Positions 16,084-26,423 of a stretch of 64,000 nucleotides of DNA are shown here, piece by piece; within the stretch, counting starts at the first letter, position 1; each line of letters starts with the position of its first letter. Under the pieces are notes generated by a model that was given only the letters and a program-made list of their open reading frames with translations, searched no databases and was not told the DNA's origin. This DNA comes from Alistipes sp. (lineage in GTDB: Bacteria > Bacteroidota > Bacteroidia > Bacteroidales > Rikenellaceae). The stretch spans positions 124,001 through 188,000 of the forward strand of contig JALFNK010000013.1 in NCBI GenBank assembly GCA_022782405.1. Direction: 5' to 3'. A program made the translations under genes and the position numbers.

Positions 16084-18222
16084 CTAATCATAGAATCCCC
16101 ACGAAATGCCGATCTTGAACATACCCGGATTGAGCGGATAGCCGGCGGCCGAGAAATACTCCCCGTTGCCGAACAGACCCTTGTTCACATGCTGGTATTT
16201 CAAGAAGATACGCATCCGTTTCCACTTGCCCATGACGAAAGCATCCAGATAGGGATAATTCCCCACCTCGGTCTCCCGCTGGTTGTAATACACCGACAGT
16301 GCCGGATTGTATCCCGGCGCATAGTACCGCGTATTGTAACGACCGTCGAGGCCGATCTGCAGACGCAGGACGTCGCGGACGACCCAGAATTCGTAGTAAT
16401 ACGAGAGAAATGCGCTCAGAAGCGGAACGGGGATGACTTCCTGATCCGTACTCCACTGCAACAATACCCTGTTGTCCAGATGAAGTCCGCCTAAACGGAA
16501 ATCCTTGCGAGCATACACACTCGTCAGGCCGACGCTCCCGCCGTGCTGGGCGACACGGGCATCGGGACCGTAGTAGATCTTGTCCGTAATGACGCCCTGC
16601 CACGCCCCGACCTCGAAAGCATAGTCGGGGACCGAGAACTTCGCCTCGAAACGAGTTTCATTCTCCTTATTCAAAGGAGTGGACCATATGTAATGGTTCG
16701 AGAATAGATTCTCCTGCCAATAGTTCGGCGAGCGGCGTTCCATCGAAAAGCCGCCTTCGAGAATCAGGGGGTGTCCGCGGAGATATCCCGTCAGTGCAAG
16801 GTGTGCACCGATCGTGAGGTCTCCGCCTCGATATCCGGAGGGATAGAACTTCAGGTTCGCATCCCATCCGACGTATTTCTTGATTTTGCCGCTGACGGCA
16901 CCGTAGGCGAAATAGCTCGTCTTCTTCACCTTCGAATAGGAACCCGTGAGATAATCCCCGAGTTCGAACTGCGAATAGGTGTGCAGGTCGATGCCGATCC
17001 CCGCATCGATCGTACCCACCACGCCGTTACGGTCCCACGGCTGGGCCTGGATGAACAACCGGTTCGAGATGACCCGTTCGTAGAGCGAGTCGCGCGACTC
17101 CTGCGGATTGATGAACCAGTCGTCATAATAGTTGTGCTCCGCAGAAACGAACTCGCCGTTTTCATCGCGATGGTCCCGTTCGTTGGTATAGGGCGCATTC
17201 AGGTCCGTATAAACCTTGCTCCACGAGCTGTATTCGAACGAATGGCCGACATAGACCGTCGAGAGATTCGCCACTGAAAAATCGCTCTCCGTTACGCGCT
17301 GCAGCGGAATGGCATAAGCCTGCGTAATGAAAAAGGCGTTGTTCCGGTAGACGTTGCGCGCCTGGGCATCGGCCAGTTTCATCGGGATACCCGAGGGCAT
17401 GTCGAAGACCGTATCGCGCAGTGCCCAGGTCCCGACCACGCCACCGTTCTCCTGCTGGTCGATGAAGTTGTTGTAATAGGCCGCATGCACCGAATAGCGC
17501 TTTCCCGTATGGTTGAATGCCACGGCAAGGTTATGGTTCTTGGTCCGCGACCAGATGTACTGTCCGCGCGTTCCCCGGGCCTTGTAGTCGATGTTGAAAC
17601 CCGTCGACGGCGAGATGTTCTGCGCGTGCATGATGTTGAAGTTCTCCTCACGGAAACGCTTCTGTCCCGACTCCTCGTAGCTCATACGGATCAGCGGTTT
17701 CTTCGTATTGTAGAAATCCACGTTCTCCATATTGTAGATATAGGCGTAATAGGGACTTGCGAAGCTGAAATCGAAGGGTTGCGGACGCCGGAAGTAGTTG
17801 AGAGGCATGGAGGATTGTCCGAGAGCTCCCTGCGCGATGTCGCCCACATCCTCGCGGAAGAACGGATAGTCGATCCGGTAGTCGGTCAGCGTCGTGTCGA
17901 GCGGCATGATCTTCACGCGGTTGAAGTTGCGGTCCACATGCCAGCGGAAGTTGTTGAGCGAACGGATCGAATCGTCGAAGAAATAGGATTCGAGCGGCTT
18001 GCGGATCTTGCGCTCCTTCTTGGTCGTATCCTGCTGCTCGCCCTCCCCCTCCTCGTCTGTCTGCTCGAACGGATTGTTGCCGTAAAGGCTGCTCGTCTCG
18101 CCGTTGCGTTGGGCGCGCATCAGGGTGCTGGCATCGAAAGCCTGTCCCCGTACGATGGAAGGTGCCGCCAGGAGGAATCCCAGCAACAACATCCAGCCTA
18201 TACGATACGACAATCGGATCAT
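16084..18222 (-). CDS. Putative porin (Porin_10 type)
   Basis: The product is 712 residues with a signal peptide (cleavage near IVRGQ). An acidic Gln/Glu/Asp-rich segment (about 55-70) and a KIRKPLESYFFDDSIR motif come before a long series of beta strands. The sequence matches the large putative porins of Bacteroidota (Porin_10), including NFRWHVDRNFNR and the GTRGQYIWSRTKNHNLAVAFNHTG-like region. The last residues (FKIGISWGFYD) form the closing strand. The role is outer-membrane transport of unknown substrate. It is the first gene of a two-gene operon with the lytic transglycosylase, behind a good promoter. Confidence 0.82.
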   Translation of the reverse strand: MIRLSYRIGWMLLLGFLLAAPSIVRGQAFDASTLMRAQRNGETSSLYGNNPFEQTDEEGEGEQQDTTKKERKIRKPLESYFFDDSIRSLNNFRWHVDRNFNRVKIMPLDTTLTDYRIDYPFFREDVGDIAQGALGQSSMPLNYFRRPQPFDFSFASPYYAYIYNMENVDFYNTKKPLIRMSYEESGQKRFREENFNIMHAQNISPSTGFNIDYKARGTRGQYIWSRTKNHNLAVAFNHTGKRYSVHAAYYNNFIDQQENGGVVGTWALRDTVFDMPSGIPMKLADAQARNVYRNNAFFITQAYAIPLQRVTESDFSVANLSTVYVGHSFEYSSWSKVYTDLNAPYTNERDHRDENGEFVSAEHNYYDDWFINPQESRDSLYERVISNRLFIQAQPWDRNGVVGTIDAGIGIDLHTYSQFELGDYLTGSYSKVKKTSYFAYGAVSGKIKKYVGWDANLKFYPSGYRGGDLTIGAHLALTGYLRGHPLILEGGFSMERRSPNYWQENLFSNHYIWSTPLNKENETRFEAKFSVPDYAFEVGAWQGVITDKIYYGPDARVAQHGGSVGLTSVYARKDFRLGGLHLDNRVLLQWSTDQEVIPVPLLSAFLSYYYEFWVVRDVLRLQIGLDGRYNTRYYAPGYNPALSVYYNQRETEVGNYPYLDAFVMGKWKRMRIFLKYQHVNKGLFGNGEYFSAAGYPLNPGMFKIGISWGFYD

Positions 18223-18245
18223 GCGTCAAGGAGCGAAAACCGCGG

Positions 18246-18277
18246 CAAAAGTAATTAAAATTCTTATATTGCGCAAA
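18246..18277 (-). promoter_or_regulatory. Promoter of the Porin_10/lytic transglycosylase operon
   Basis: On the minus strand TTTG at 18277-18274, a 20-base spacer, then TACTTTTG at 18253-18246; the start codon is 24 bases downstream. Confidence 0.8.
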
Positions 18278-18289
18278 TTACCCTTTCAA

Positions 18290-19003
18290 TCAAGCCTTTA
18301 TGTTGCCTTTGAGTCCCCAGCGGATGGCCGAAACGAGAATATAGAGAAGGATGATCGTCGGAATGGAATAGAGCTGCAGGATGGCGATCAGCGCTACGCA
18401 CAGAGCCAGGAAGAGGTAGCGGATTTCATTCCCGCGCCATCCGAATCCCTTGAATTTCAAGGAAAACATCCGTACCGGCGAGATCAGCAGCCACGCCATG
18501 ACAGGCATGATGCAGATGAGCCATTCCCCGCCGAAATCGAATCCCGTACGGGCGGATATCAACCCCAGGGAGGTGAAGAACAATGCGTTGGCCGGGGTCG
18601 GAAGGCCGCAGAACTCTTCGTGCTGCGAATCGTCGATGTTGAATTTCGCCAAACGCAGCGCCGAAAAGGCTGCCAGCAGAAAACTGGCAAAGGCACAGGC
18701 GTAATGCGGCAGGGTCTCTTCCCCGCCCAGCGACCGGGTGGTCATCGCATAGAGCACCGCAGCGGGGACAAAGCCGAAGGAGATCATGTCGGCCAGCGAA
18801 TCGAGCTGCACGCCGATGGGTGAACTCTGCCGGAGCAGGCGTGCCGCAAAGCCGTCGAAGAAGTCGAACACGGCAGCCATGATCACAAACCAGAAAGCCC
18901 ATTCGAGATTATCATAAACCAATGCGGAGAGCGCCGCAAAGGAGCCGCACATCAGATTCGAGAGCGTCAGCAGGTTGGGTATGGTAAAGAATTTGATTTT
19001 CAT
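18290..19003 (-). CDS. pssA: CDP-diacylglycerol-serine O-phosphatidyltransferase
   Basis: The product is 237 residues with about six to seven membrane segments. The CDP-alcohol phosphatidyltransferase signature is complete: Asp47, Asp50-Gly51, Ala54-Arg55, Gly64, Asp68 and Asp72. The N-terminal IPNLLTLSNLMCG and the Ser-specific context point to PssA rather than PgsA. It makes phosphatidylserine from CDP-diacylglycerol and L-serine, the precursor of phosphatidylethanolamine, in the inner membrane. It diverges from manC and shares a short promoter region with it. No psd gene is adjacent. Confidence 0.88.
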   Translation of the reverse strand: MKIKFFTIPNLLTLSNLMCGSFAALSALVYDNLEWAFWFVIMAAVFDFFDGFAARLLRQSSPIGVQLDSLADMISFGFVPAAVLYAMTTRSLGGEETLPHYACAFASFLLAAFSALRLAKFNIDDSQHEEFCGLPTPANALFFTSLGLISARTGFDFGGEWLICIMPVMAWLLISPVRMFSLKFKGFGWRGNEIRYLFLALCVALIAILQLYSIPTIILLYILVSAIRWGLKGNIKA

Positions 19004-19035
19004 GGCCCGGATGAAATTTAGCTTCCGACAGGCGG

Positions 19036-19043
19036 CAAAGTTA
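19036..19043 (-). promoter_or_regulatory. -7 element of the pssA promoter
   Basis: TAACTTTG on the minus strand, 33 bases upstream of the pssA start. It lies 12 bases from the oppositely oriented -7 element of manC. Confidence 0.6.
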
Positions 19044-19055
19044 CGAAAATATTTT

Positions 19056-19063
19056 TATCTTTG
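19056..19063 (+). promoter_or_regulatory. -7 element of the manC/murF promoter
   Basis: TATCTTTG, 24 bases upstream of the manC start. No TTG at the canonical distance; upstream bases there are taken up by the pssA element. Confidence 0.65.
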
Positions 19064-19087
19064 TCGAACTTAACGCATATATAACTT

Positions 19088-20161
19088 ATGGCGAGCAACA
19101 AATATTGTGTCATCATGGCGGGAGGCGTAGGCACCCGATTCTGGCCCATGAGCCGCCAGTCGCAGCCCAAGCAGTTTCTCGACATTCTCGGCACCGGAAA
19201 GTCCTTCATCCGCCAGACGTACGAGCGTTTTGCGAAAATGGTTCCCGCAGAGAACTTTCTCGTGGTAACCAATGACCGATACAAGCAACTGGTCCTGGAG
19301 CACATTCCCGAAATCGGCCCGTCGCAGGTATTGTGCGAACCCGTAGGCCGCAACACAGCTCCCTGCATCGCCTATGCGGCCTACTCGCTGCTGAAACGCG
19401 ACCCGGACGCAGAGATGATCGTTACGCCTTCGGACCACCTGATCCTCAACGAGGATGATTTCCGCGTCATCATCTCCGAATGCCTCGATTTCGCCTCGGA
19501 GCACGACGCCCTGATGACCGTCGGCATCAAGCCCACACGCCCAGATACGGGCTACGGATACATCCAGGTTTCGGACAACAGCCCCATCAGCAAGGTCAAG
19601 TGCTTCACCGAGAAACCCGACCTCGAACTGGCCCAGATTTTCCTCCAGTCCGGGGAGTTTTTCTGGAATTCGGGCATCTTCATCTGGAAGGTCCGCAACA
19701 TCATCGAAGCCTTCGAGCGCTACCTTCCCGAGCACCACGCACTCTTCTGCGGAGTCATGCGTGCCGCGGGAACCGACGCCGAGCGCAATGTCGTGGAGAT
19801 CGCCTTCTCGGAGTGCCGCGCCATCTCGATCGACTACGGCATCATGGAGAAGGCCGACAATGTCTATGTCCGCTGCGGAGAGTTCGGCTGGAGCGACGTG
19901 GGAACCTGGGGCTCGGTCTACCAGCATGCCCGCAAGGACCGCTATGCCAATGCCGCCCCGGCCGAAGGCTGCTACCTCTACGATACGCGTTCGTCGATCG
20001 TCTCGCTGCCGCGGGAGAAGATCGCCGTCATCAGCGGGTTGAAGGAGTACATCGTCGTCGATACGGACGACGTGCTGATGATCTGCCCGCGCTCCGAGGA
20101 GCAGAACATCAAGAAATACATCGACGAAGTGAAATTCCACAATGGAGACAAGCATATCTGA
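19088..20161 (+). CDS. manC: Mannose-1-phosphate guanylyltransferase
   Basis: The product is 357 residues, the short form without a phosphomannose isomerase domain. The nucleotide-binding signature AGGVGTRFWPMSR (from residue 11) and the PKQFL motif are present, followed by TPSDHLI, FTEKP, and GEFGWSDVGTWGS. It makes GDP-mannose from mannose-1-phosphate and GTP in the cytoplasm, for glycoprotein, capsule or LPS sugars, including fucose through GDP-mannose dehydratase. The stop overlaps the start of murF by 20 bases, so the two are probably translated together. Confidence 0.92.
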   Translation: MASNKYCVIMAGGVGTRFWPMSRQSQPKQFLDILGTGKSFIRQTYERFAKMVPAENFLVVTNDRYKQLVLEHIPEIGPSQVLCEPVGRNTAPCIAYAAYSLLKRDPDAEMIVTPSDHLILNEDDFRVIISECLDFASEHDALMTVGIKPTRPDTGYGYIQVSDNSPISKVKCFTEKPDLELAQIFLQSGEFFWNSGIFIWKVRNIIEAFERYLPEHHALFCGVMRAAGTDAERNVVEIAFSECRAISIDYGIMEKADNVYVRCGEFGWSDVGTWGSVYQHARKDRYANAAPAEGCYLYDTRSSIVSLPREKIAVISGLKEYIVVDTDDVLMICPRSEEQNIKKYIDEVKFHNGDKHI

Positions 20162-21395
20162 TCTCTACGATCTCTACCGCGCCCATCCGCGCATCTCGAC
20201 CGACACCCGGCACATCGAGCCGGGTTCGATCTTTTTCGCCCTTCGGGGTGCCACCTTCGACGGCAACCGCTTTGCCGCCGAGGCGCTCGAAAAGGGAGCT
20301 GCGGCCGCTGTGGCGGACGACCCCACAGCCGCAGCCGCCGACAGCCGCATCCGTCTGGTGGACGATACGCTCCGGGCGCTCCAGGAACTGGCCCGCACCC
20401 ACCGCCGGGCTCTGGGCATTCCGATCCTCGCCATCTCGGGCAGCAACGGCAAGACCACGACCAAGGAACTCGTCAGCCGCGTGCTTGCCCGCCGTTTCCG
20501 GGTCTATGCGACCCGGGGCAACCTCAACAACCACATCGGCGTGCCGCTGACCCTGCTGGCAATGGGAGAGGGGACACAGTTCGGCATCGTGGAGATGGGC
20601 GCCAGCGCCTGCGGCGAAATCGCACGGCTGGCCTCGATCGCCGAACCCGACTACGGCTTGCTCACCAACATCGGACGCGCCCATCTCGAGGGATTCGGCG
20701 GTCCGGAGGGGGTACGCCGGGGCAAGGGCGAACTGTTCGACTACCTTGCCGCGCACGGCGGCGAAGCCTTCATTCCCGAGGAGGACCCGATCCTCATGGC
20801 GATGGCAGCCGAGCGTCCCGCCCTGCATACCGCCACCTACTCGCGGCACGGCGCCGAAACGTTCGAAAACCACCTCGAAGGGGAATACAACCGATTCAAC
20901 ATCGCAGCGGCCGTGGCCGTCGGACGCCGCTTCGGCATCGCCGAGGAGGCGATCCGCGAAGCCATTGCCACCTATATTCCCGACAACAACCGCTCGCAAC
21001 GCACCGAGACGGCACGCAATACGCTCATCGTCGATTGCTACAACGCCAATCCGTCGAGCATGCGCGCCTCCATCACGCATTTTCTGGCCGAACCGCTCGG
21101 CCGCCGTACGCACCGCGTCCTCATCCTGGGCGACATGCTCGAACTGGGCGACTGGTCCGGGGCCGAGCACCGGGAAATCCTGCAACTGGCCGCAGCGGAT
21201 CCCGAAGCCCGGCTGATGGTCGTCGGCCGGGAGTTTTCCCGCGTAGCGGCCGGCTTCGCTAACGGAAGGATCGAGTGTTTCCCCACACGCGAGGAGCTGC
21301 TCGACCGCCTGCGGCTGAAGCCCGTAACGGAGGCGCTCGTCCTGCTCAAGGGTTCGCGCGGCATCGGCCTCGAAAAGGCGCTCGAAGCACTCTGA
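20142..21395 (+). CDS. murF: UDP-MurNAc-tripeptide-D-Ala-D-Ala ligase
   Basis: The product is 417 residues. The three Mur-ligase domains are visible: an N-terminal UDP-binding part (STDTRHIEPGSIFFALRG), a central ATPase with the P-loop SGSNGKTTTKE from residue 99 and the ATRGNLNNHIGVP segment typical of MurF, and a C-terminal part with DCYNANPSSM and LGDMLELG. It adds D-Ala-D-Ala to the peptidoglycan precursor in the cytoplasm. It starts inside the manC coding sequence in another frame. A terminator follows within 30 bases of the stop. Confidence 0.93.
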   Translation: METSISDLYDLYRAHPRISTDTRHIEPGSIFFALRGATFDGNRFAAEALEKGAAAAVADDPTAAAADSRIRLVDDTLRALQELARTHRRALGIPILAISGSNGKTTTKELVSRVLARRFRVYATRGNLNNHIGVPLTLLAMGEGTQFGIVEMGASACGEIARLASIAEPDYGLLTNIGRAHLEGFGGPEGVRRGKGELFDYLAAHGGEAFIPEEDPILMAMAAERPALHTATYSRHGAETFENHLEGEYNRFNIAAAVAVGRRFGIAEEAIREAIATYIPDNNRSQRTETARNTLIVDCYNANPSSMRASITHFLAEPLGRRTHRVLILGDMLELGDWSGAEHREILQLAAADPEARLMVVGREFSRVAAGFANGRIECFPTREELLDRLRLKPVTEALVLLKGSRGIGLEKALEAL

Positions 21396-21417
21396 CACAT
21401 CCTGCCGGCCAAAATAC

Positions 21418-21450
21418 GGGCGGGGTATCCGGATTTCGGATACCCCGCCC
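21418..21450. terminator. Bidirectional intrinsic terminator between murF and porin genes
   Basis: GGGCGGGGTATCC pairs with GGATACCCCGCCC, flanked by AAAATAC on the left and ATTTTG on the right, so it can work in both directions. Confidence 0.88.
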
Positions 21451-21471
21451 ATTTTGTCTCCGCACGGTCGG

Positions 21472-22542
21472 TCAGAAACGGCACATCAGTTCGACAACCA
21501 CCTTGTCCTGCTCCGAGAGCGGCGGCTGCACGGCCCGGTCGTAAAAGTAAGCCTCGTAGTTGAGCCGGATATCGGCCGTAAAGGGAAGGCCGAGGCTGAA
21601 GGTCAGACCGCCCGTAAGCCGGTGGCGCTTCGGATCGCTGACCGCAAGCACCCCGTCCGCATCGGGAAGTCCGTCGCTGTGGTCGCTCATGTAGTCGTAA
21701 CGCGCCAGCAGGGAAACCTTGCGGAAAAGCCGCCGCAACGGGATGTCGCGGCAGACGAAGGCATCGACGGCATCGACCCCGGGGAAAGCCCCTCCGGCAT
21801 ACTCCTTGCGCAAATATTCGCCCTCGACGTGCCACCCGCCGCAGTCGTAATAGGCCCCGGCATCGTACATCATGATATCGACCGTGCCGGGACGGATCTT
21901 CTGTACGCTGGCCGAAAGCAGCACCCGCCCGGCAAAACGGGCCCGGACCTTTGCCGAATAGTTGAACCGGTCGGTCCAGAAATCCTTCTGTCCGGTCAGT
22001 CCCGAACCGTTGAAAACCCCGGCTTCGAGCGTTACGGGAACCGCGCGGCCGAAAGTCCAGCCGAGCGTCGCTCCGACGTCTCGGACGTTGCCCACCTGCT
22101 TGGCGATGAACGAACGGTTGGCGAAATACTGCTCGTGCGGCGAACGGTGCGCGTCGATGGTAAAGGGCACACGCATCTGCCCGATGGTGAAATTCAGACG
22201 GCGGCGCAGCATCGCCAGCCGTACATAGGCGTCGAGCATCTTGATCGACCCCTCATCCGAAAGATCGATCTCGGCCTTGTAGGCAACGACCGGAAGCAGG
22301 TTGCCCGAAAGGCTGAAGCGGGCGTTCCGAACCTCGAAACGTCCCTTGTTGATATCGGGCTGATATTCGAACTTGCCGCGTACGGTACCGTGCACCTGTA
22401 CCGAGAAACCCCGGTCCGGACCTTGTCCGGAAAGCGTATCGGCAGGAACATCAGCCCCTGCACCGGGGACGCCGGCCCAAAGCGATGACGGCAAAAGACA
22501 AAAAATCAGCAGAATAACGGCAACGAGCCTTCGCAACGACAT
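21472..22542 (-). CDS. Phosphate-selective porin-like outer-membrane protein (OprP/OprO type)
   Basis: The product is 356 residues with a signal peptide (cleavage near LWAG). The pattern FEVRNARFSLSGNLLP...YKAEIDL, then FTIGQMRVPFTID and VRDVGATLGWTF, is typical of the phosphate-selective porin O/P family. Beta strands continue to a terminal Phe (VVVELMCRF), the usual barrel end. The substrate is not determined; Bacteroidota members are not all phosphate pores. It is a single gene, converging with murF. Its promoter is unclear: TTCTTTTG on the minus strand near 22568 is only a partial match. Confidence 0.75.
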   Translation of the reverse strand: MSLRRLVAVILLIFCLLPSSLWAGVPGAGADVPADTLSGQGPDRGFSVQVHGTVRGKFEYQPDINKGRFEVRNARFSLSGNLLPVVAYKAEIDLSDEGSIKMLDAYVRLAMLRRRLNFTIGQMRVPFTIDAHRSPHEQYFANRSFIAKQVGNVRDVGATLGWTFGRAVPVTLEAGVFNGSGLTGQKDFWTDRFNYSAKVRARFAGRVLLSASVQKIRPGTVDIMMYDAGAYYDCGGWHVEGEYLRKEYAGGAFPGVDAVDAFVCRDIPLRRLFRKVSLLARYDYMSDHSDGLPDADGVLAVSDPKRHRLTGGLTFSLGLPFTADIRLNYEAYFYDRAVQPPLSEQDKVVVELMCRF

Positions 22543-22695
22543 ATGCGGACAATTTTACGGCAAAAGAAGCACCCGCACGTTACAATTCGATGGCAGCCAC
22601 ATGACAATTCCGTAAAAAGTGTCCCGCAGCGGATATTCGGCATCGAAAATTACGCCCCGGCACGGCCCCGTTGCTCCATTATTCATATTTTTTCG

Positions 22696-22703
22696 TATTT
22701 TTG
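22696..22703 (+). promoter_or_regulatory. -7 element of the MazG-like gene promoter
   Basis: TATTTTTG, 37 bases upstream of the start at 22741; TTG at 22671-22673 lies 22 bases further up. Confidence 0.6.
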
Positions 22704-22740
22704 TTCGTCAGTTAAAGAACCGAAACAAATACCATTGCAC

Positions 22741-23067
22741 ATGACACTGAACGAATACCAGCAGCAAGCCCTCGAAACGGCCATCTATCCCGACGAGAGC
22801 CGTATCGTCTACCCCACGCTCGGCCTGACGGGCGAGGCGGGCGAAGTGGCTGACAAGGTCAAGAAGGTCATCCGCGACACCCACGGAGAGTTCACCCCCG
22901 AAAAGAAACAGGAAATCATGAAGGAGATCGGCGACGTACTGTGGTACTGCGCGACGCTCTCGCACGACCTGGGCTACGACCTTGAGGAGGTCGCACGCAC
23001 GAATGTCGAGAAACTCCGCTCGCGCATGGAACGCCACCGCATCACGGGCAGCGGCGACAACCGCTGA
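22741..23067 (+). CDS. MazG-like nucleotide pyrophosphohydrolase
   Basis: The product is 108 residues, a single all-alpha MazG-type domain. The metal-binding pattern is visible: GEAGEVADKVKK in the first helix pair and KEIGDVLWY in the second, with acidic residues in the E-x2-E/E-x2-D arrangement. Family members hydrolyse nucleoside triphosphates to monophosphates and pyrophosphate, often for nucleotide-pool clean-up. It is much shorter than the two-domain MazG of E. coli. The next gene follows after 92 bases with no terminator recognised. Confidence 0.82.
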   Translation: MTLNEYQQQALETAIYPDESRIVYPTLGLTGEAGEVADKVKKVIRDTHGEFTPEKKQEIMKEIGDVLWYCATLSHDLGYDLEEVARTNVEKLRSRMERHRITGSGDNR

Positions 23068-23159
23068 TTCCCCATCCGAATGACACATCGCCGCGGCCCC
23101 ATCCAAAACGGAGCCGCGCCGAATCCGAACCCGAATCCGAAAGAGCAAGAACCAAGAAC

Positions 23160-25163
23160 ATGGAACAGAACAAACCGCAGACCTCGCTGCCCGAGAACGC
23201 CTACCGCGAACTCAAGCCCGGCGAGGAGTACACTCCGCTGATGCCCGCCTCGACAACGCCCGTGGAGGTAACGCCCTACTCGGTTACGATGGGCGTCGTG
23301 ATGGCCGTCATCTTCTCGGCCGCCGCGGCCTTCCTCGGACTGCGCGTCGGACAGGTCTTCGAGGCCGCCATTCCGATCGCCATCATCGCCGTAGGCATGG
23401 GCACCCTGCTGGGCAAGAAAAACATGCTCGGGCAGAACGTCATCATCCAGTCGATCGGCGCCTCATCGGGCGTGATCGTCGCCGGCGCGATCTTCACCCT
23501 CCCGGCCCTCTACATCCTGGGGCTCGACGCCGCCTTCTGGCAGGTCTTCCTCTCGTCGCTGTTCGGCGGTCTGCTGGGCATCGTACTGCTGATCCCCTTC
23601 CGCAAGTATTTCGTCAAGGAGATGCACGGCAAATACCCCTTCCCGGAGGCCACGGCAACCACCGAAGTGCTCGTCTCGGGCGAGAAGGGCGGCAACCAGG
23701 CCAAGCTGCTCGCCGTTGCGGGCCTCGTCGGCGGTCTCTACGACTTCCTGGTCGGCACCTTCGGGCTCTGGACCGAATCCGTTTCGACGCGCATCTGCGC
23801 CTGGGGACAGGTCGCAGCCGACAAGTTCAAAGTGGTCTTCGGGCTGAACACCACGGCCGCCGTGCTGGGTCTGGGCTACATCATCGGACTGAAATACGCG
23901 CTGATCATCACCGCCGGATCGTGCCTCGTCTGGTTCGTCATCGTGCCGGTGGTCGGCTCGCTGGCCGAAGCGATGGATCCTGCGGCGCTGGCCCCGCTGC
24001 TCGGTATCACGAGCGAGAAGATCCTCGCCGAACCCTCGAGCCTCTTCACGGCAGAGAACCTTTTCACCTATATCGGCAAGCCGATCGGCATCGGCGGCAT
24101 CGCCATGGCCGGCATCATCGGCATCGTCCGCCAGTCGAAGATCATCCGCCAGGCCGTGGGCCTCGCCGTCTCGGAGTTCGGCAGCGGCAAAAAGGCCGGC
24201 GAGACGTCGGAGCGCACGCAGCGCGACCTGTCGATGAAGCGCATCCTCACGATCCTCGTCGCCACGCTGCTCACGATCTTCATCTTCTTCCACTTCGGGC
24301 TGCTCGACGGATGGGTACAGTCGATCACGGCGCTGCTGATCGTCTTCGTCATCTCGTTCCTCTTCACCACGGTGGCAGCCAACGCCATCGCCATCGTCGG
24401 CACGAACCCCGTATCGGGCATGACGCTCATGACGCTGATCCTCTCGTCGCTCATCCTGGTGAGTGTCGGATTGAGCGGCTCGACGGGCATGACCGCGGCA
24501 TTGATCATCGGCGGTGTGGTCTGCACGGCCCTCTCGATGGCCGGAGGCTTCATCACCGACCTGAAGATAGGCTACTGGCTCGGCACGACACCCCGCAAAC
24601 AGGAGACCTGGAAATTCCTCGGCACGTTCGTCTCGGCCGCCACGGTCGCCGGCGTGATGATCATCCTCAACAAATCCTACGGCTTCGTGGGCGAAGGGGC
24701 GCTGGTCGCCCCGCAGGCCAACGCCATGGCCGCCGTACTGCAGCCGCTGATGACCGGAGGCCAGACCCCCTGGATGCTCTACTTCTGCGGCGCAGCCCTG
24801 GCCCTGGTGCTCACGGCCATCGGAGTCCCGGCCCTCGCCTTCGCACTGGGTATGTTCATCCCCATGGAACTCAACGCGCCGCTCGTCGTCGGCGGTCTGG
24901 TCGCCTGGTTCGTCTCGAACCGCTCGAAGGATGCCGCGCTGAACAAGGCGCGCTTCGATCGCGGTACGCTCATTGCCTCGGGATTCATCGCCGGAGGCGC
25001 CCTGATGGGTGTCGTGAGCGCCATCCTGAAGTTCTATGAAGTGGACTGGTTCCTCTCGGAATGGGCCTCGTCGAATGCCGCCGAATGGGTCGGCCTCGTC
25101 ATGTACCTCGTGCTGATCGGCTACTTCATCGTACATACGCTCCGCGCCAAAAAGGAGGAGTAA
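23160..25163 (+). CDS. OPT family oligopeptide transporter
   Basis: The product is 667 residues with about 14-16 membrane segments and no signal peptide. The N-terminal EVTPYSVTMGVVMAV region, the KYPFPEATATTEVLV motif and the GLKYALIITAGS segment fit the bacterial OPT family. The family imports small peptides or, in some members, metal chelates, driven by protons. It is followed 27 bases later by pepT, which cleaves tripeptides, so peptide uptake is the likely role. It starts right after an AAGAACA leader with no clear promoter of its own. Confidence 0.88.
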   Translation: MEQNKPQTSLPENAYRELKPGEEYTPLMPASTTPVEVTPYSVTMGVVMAVIFSAAAAFLGLRVGQVFEAAIPIAIIAVGMGTLLGKKNMLGQNVIIQSIGASSGVIVAGAIFTLPALYILGLDAAFWQVFLSSLFGGLLGIVLLIPFRKYFVKEMHGKYPFPEATATTEVLVSGEKGGNQAKLLAVAGLVGGLYDFLVGTFGLWTESVSTRICAWGQVAADKFKVVFGLNTTAAVLGLGYIIGLKYALIITAGSCLVWFVIVPVVGSLAEAMDPAALAPLLGITSEKILAEPSSLFTAENLFTYIGKPIGIGGIAMAGIIGIVRQSKIIRQAVGLAVSEFGSGKKAGETSERTQRDLSMKRILTILVATLLTIFIFFHFGLLDGWVQSITALLIVFVISFLFTTVAANAIAIVGTNPVSGMTLMTLILSSLILVSVGLSGSTGMTAALIIGGVVCTALSMAGGFITDLKIGYWLGTTPRKQETWKFLGTFVSAATVAGVMIILNKSYGFVGEGALVAPQANAMAAVLQPLMTGGQTPWMLYFCGAALALVLTAIGVPALAFALGMFIPMELNAPLVVGGLVAWFVSNRSKDAALNKARFDRGTLIASGFIAGGALMGVVSAILKFYEVDWFLSEWASSNAAEWVGLVMYLVLIGYFIVHTLRAKKEE

Positions 25164-25190
25164 CGACATAAAAACTCAACTCGATAGATT

Positions 25191-26408
<1,218 letters not shown>

Positions 26409-26423
26409 TCCGCACACCGCACC

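Noticed and set aside
23463..25169. Minus-strand open frame rich in Asp/Glu/Arg over the OPT transporter gene
   Set aside because: It is the antisense image of a hydrophobic transporter gene, has no promoter, and covers only the OPT gene and its immediate edge.
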